NCBI GenBank assembly: GCA_019090895.1
Contig: JAHRVB010000148.1
Location: 1-64,000 of the forward strand
Source: Kangiellaceae bacterium
GTDB taxonomy: Bacteria; Pseudomonadota; Gammaproteobacteria; Enterobacterales; Kangiellaceae
Length of the DNA stretch: 64,000 nt
Reading direction: 5' to 3'
Position numbers and translations under genes: made by a program. Numbering within the stretch: the stretch's first letter is position 1; every line of letters starts with the position of its first letter. The notes beneath the pieces were generated by a model that did no database searches, was not told where the DNA came from, and saw nothing but the letters and a program-made list of their open reading frames with translations. Of the stretch, positions 63,368 to 64,000 are shown one piece after another.

Positions 63368-64000
63368 CTACTGTAGAAGCGAAAGTACTGACTGGCTAGA
63401 AGCATTAGCTTGCGCAAGGATTGATAAACCAGCCTGTTGCAATACTTGATTCTTAGCTAATTCTGCTGTTTCTGATGCAAAATCCGTATCACGAATTCGT
63501 GAACGTGCAGCCGATACGTTTTCGATGATGCTACCTAAGTTTGAAATGGTAGAGCTTAATCGATTTTGAATCGCACCTAAATCTGCCCGGTTACTATCAA
63601 CGCCTTGTATCGCAGCATCTAAAACATCTATCGCTAATTGAGCACCTGCTGCTGAAGATATATCGATGTCGTTAACAGAGCTGAATTGACTTTGTTGACT
63701 AGCCGTTGCAAATACTTCAGTGTCACCGGTAGCGAGTGTAACTGCACCTTTGCTGCTATCAAGTGTTAAAGTACCTACTTGAAGTTCAGCAGTTCCTTCA
63801 GCAATACCAGCCGTTGCACCAAAATCAAAAGTAACAGTGTCGGTAGTGACCGCAAATGCTGCTAATGAAATGTCTCGCCCGTCGATTGCTGTCAGAGTCA
63901 AAGATGTTTTGTCAGTAGAACTTGCGAAAGTCGCAGTAATGCCTGTAGACCCTTGTACGCCATTTATTGCCGCAGCAACTTGGGTTAAGTCATTGGCGTT
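63368..64000 (-). CDS. fliC: Flagellin, C-terminal part (cut by window end)
   Basis: The frame is open from the window edge at 64000 to the stop at 63368, giving the last 210 residues of flagellin; the N-terminus lies outside. The C-terminal D1/D0 helices are unmistakable: NRLSSTISNLGSIIENVSAA, RSRIRDTDFASETAELAKNQ and VLQQAGLSILAQANASSQSV, then LSLLQ. The upstream part (for example TLTAIDGRDISLAAFAV) is the surface-exposed domain, rich in Ser and Thr and thus a fair target for the nearby GT41 enzyme. The filament's main subunit. Number of flagellin copies is unknown. Confidence 0.95.
   Translation of the reverse strand, partial: NANDLTQVAAAINGVQGSTGITATFASSTDKTSLTLTAIDGRDISLAAFAVTTDTVTFDFGATAGIAEGTAELQVGTLTLDSSKGAVTLATGDTEVFATASQQSQFSSVNDIDISSAAGAQLAIDVLDAAIQGVDSNRADLGAIQNRLSSTISNLGSIIENVSAARSRIRDTDFASETAELAKNQVLQQAGLSILAQANASSQSVLSLLQ

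Noticed and set aside
1-64000. CRISPR array, tRNA/rRNA genes, insertion sequences or prophage
   Set aside because: No regularly spaced repeats, cloverleaf-like sequences, transposase, integrase or phage structural genes were seen on either strand.

Overview
The window looks like the chromosome of a motile, heterotrophic, probably marine gammaproteobacterium. It is AT-rich by eye (about 40% GC, not computed). The nearest comparisons are Alteromonadales/Oceanospirillales-type genomes. The evidence is a polar-type flagellar cluster (MotY, FlaG, CheV-CheR beside flgB, sigma-54 promoters), a Shewanella-like N-acetylglucosamine set (nagB-II, nagA, nagP, LacI-type nagR), the PpsA/PSRP pair and several c-di-GMP proteins. 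I see no rRNA or tRNA genes, insertion sequences, prophage genes or CRISPR array.

Layout. 0-10 kb: a PaaI-type thioesterase divergent from an HxlR regulator with twin palindromic operators, a degenerate HD-GYP protein, two TetR regulators, a GNAT enzyme and an MFP-RND efflux operon. The MFP gene carries a one-base frameshift. 9-14 kb: two tandem spondin-domain exported proteins, one with a collagen-like stretch, then a secreted LigE-type DNA ligase, a GGDEF cyclase and a small DRR-rich protein. 14-24 kb: rmuC, a YbaK-HDOD fusion, a PepSY/PhoP-PhoQ-like signalling set, dinB, an SDR and pldA. 24-36 kb: an NSS transporter, an intact/degenerate amidohydrolase pair, NhaC, an MBL hydrolase, then the nag cluster. 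36-42.7 kb: a candidate small RNA with its own terminator, a cyclase-FHA fusion, PSRP/ppsA, motY and rnt.

42.7-64 kb is flagellar: flgN, flgM and flgA on the minus strand; cheV, cheR and flgBCDEFGHIJKL on the plus strand, from a clear sigma-54 promoter. A TPR-GT41 (O-GlcNAc-transferase-like) gene follows flgL directly. Converging on it from the other side are fliC (cut by the window end), flaG, fliD, fliS, fliT and a GNAT gene. The rod, hook, rings, junction proteins, cap, chaperones and anti-sigma factor are therefore present here. The motor, export gate and master regulators must lie elsewhere.

The strongest leads are the GT41 enzyme placed to glycosylate flagellin, the structured RNA candidate at about 36.14-36.26 kb behind a sigma-E-like promoter, the tandem spondin proteins, the paired enzymes in which one member has lost its metal ligands, and several unusually clear operators. 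Functions are inferred from sequence features read by eye; no database search was run.
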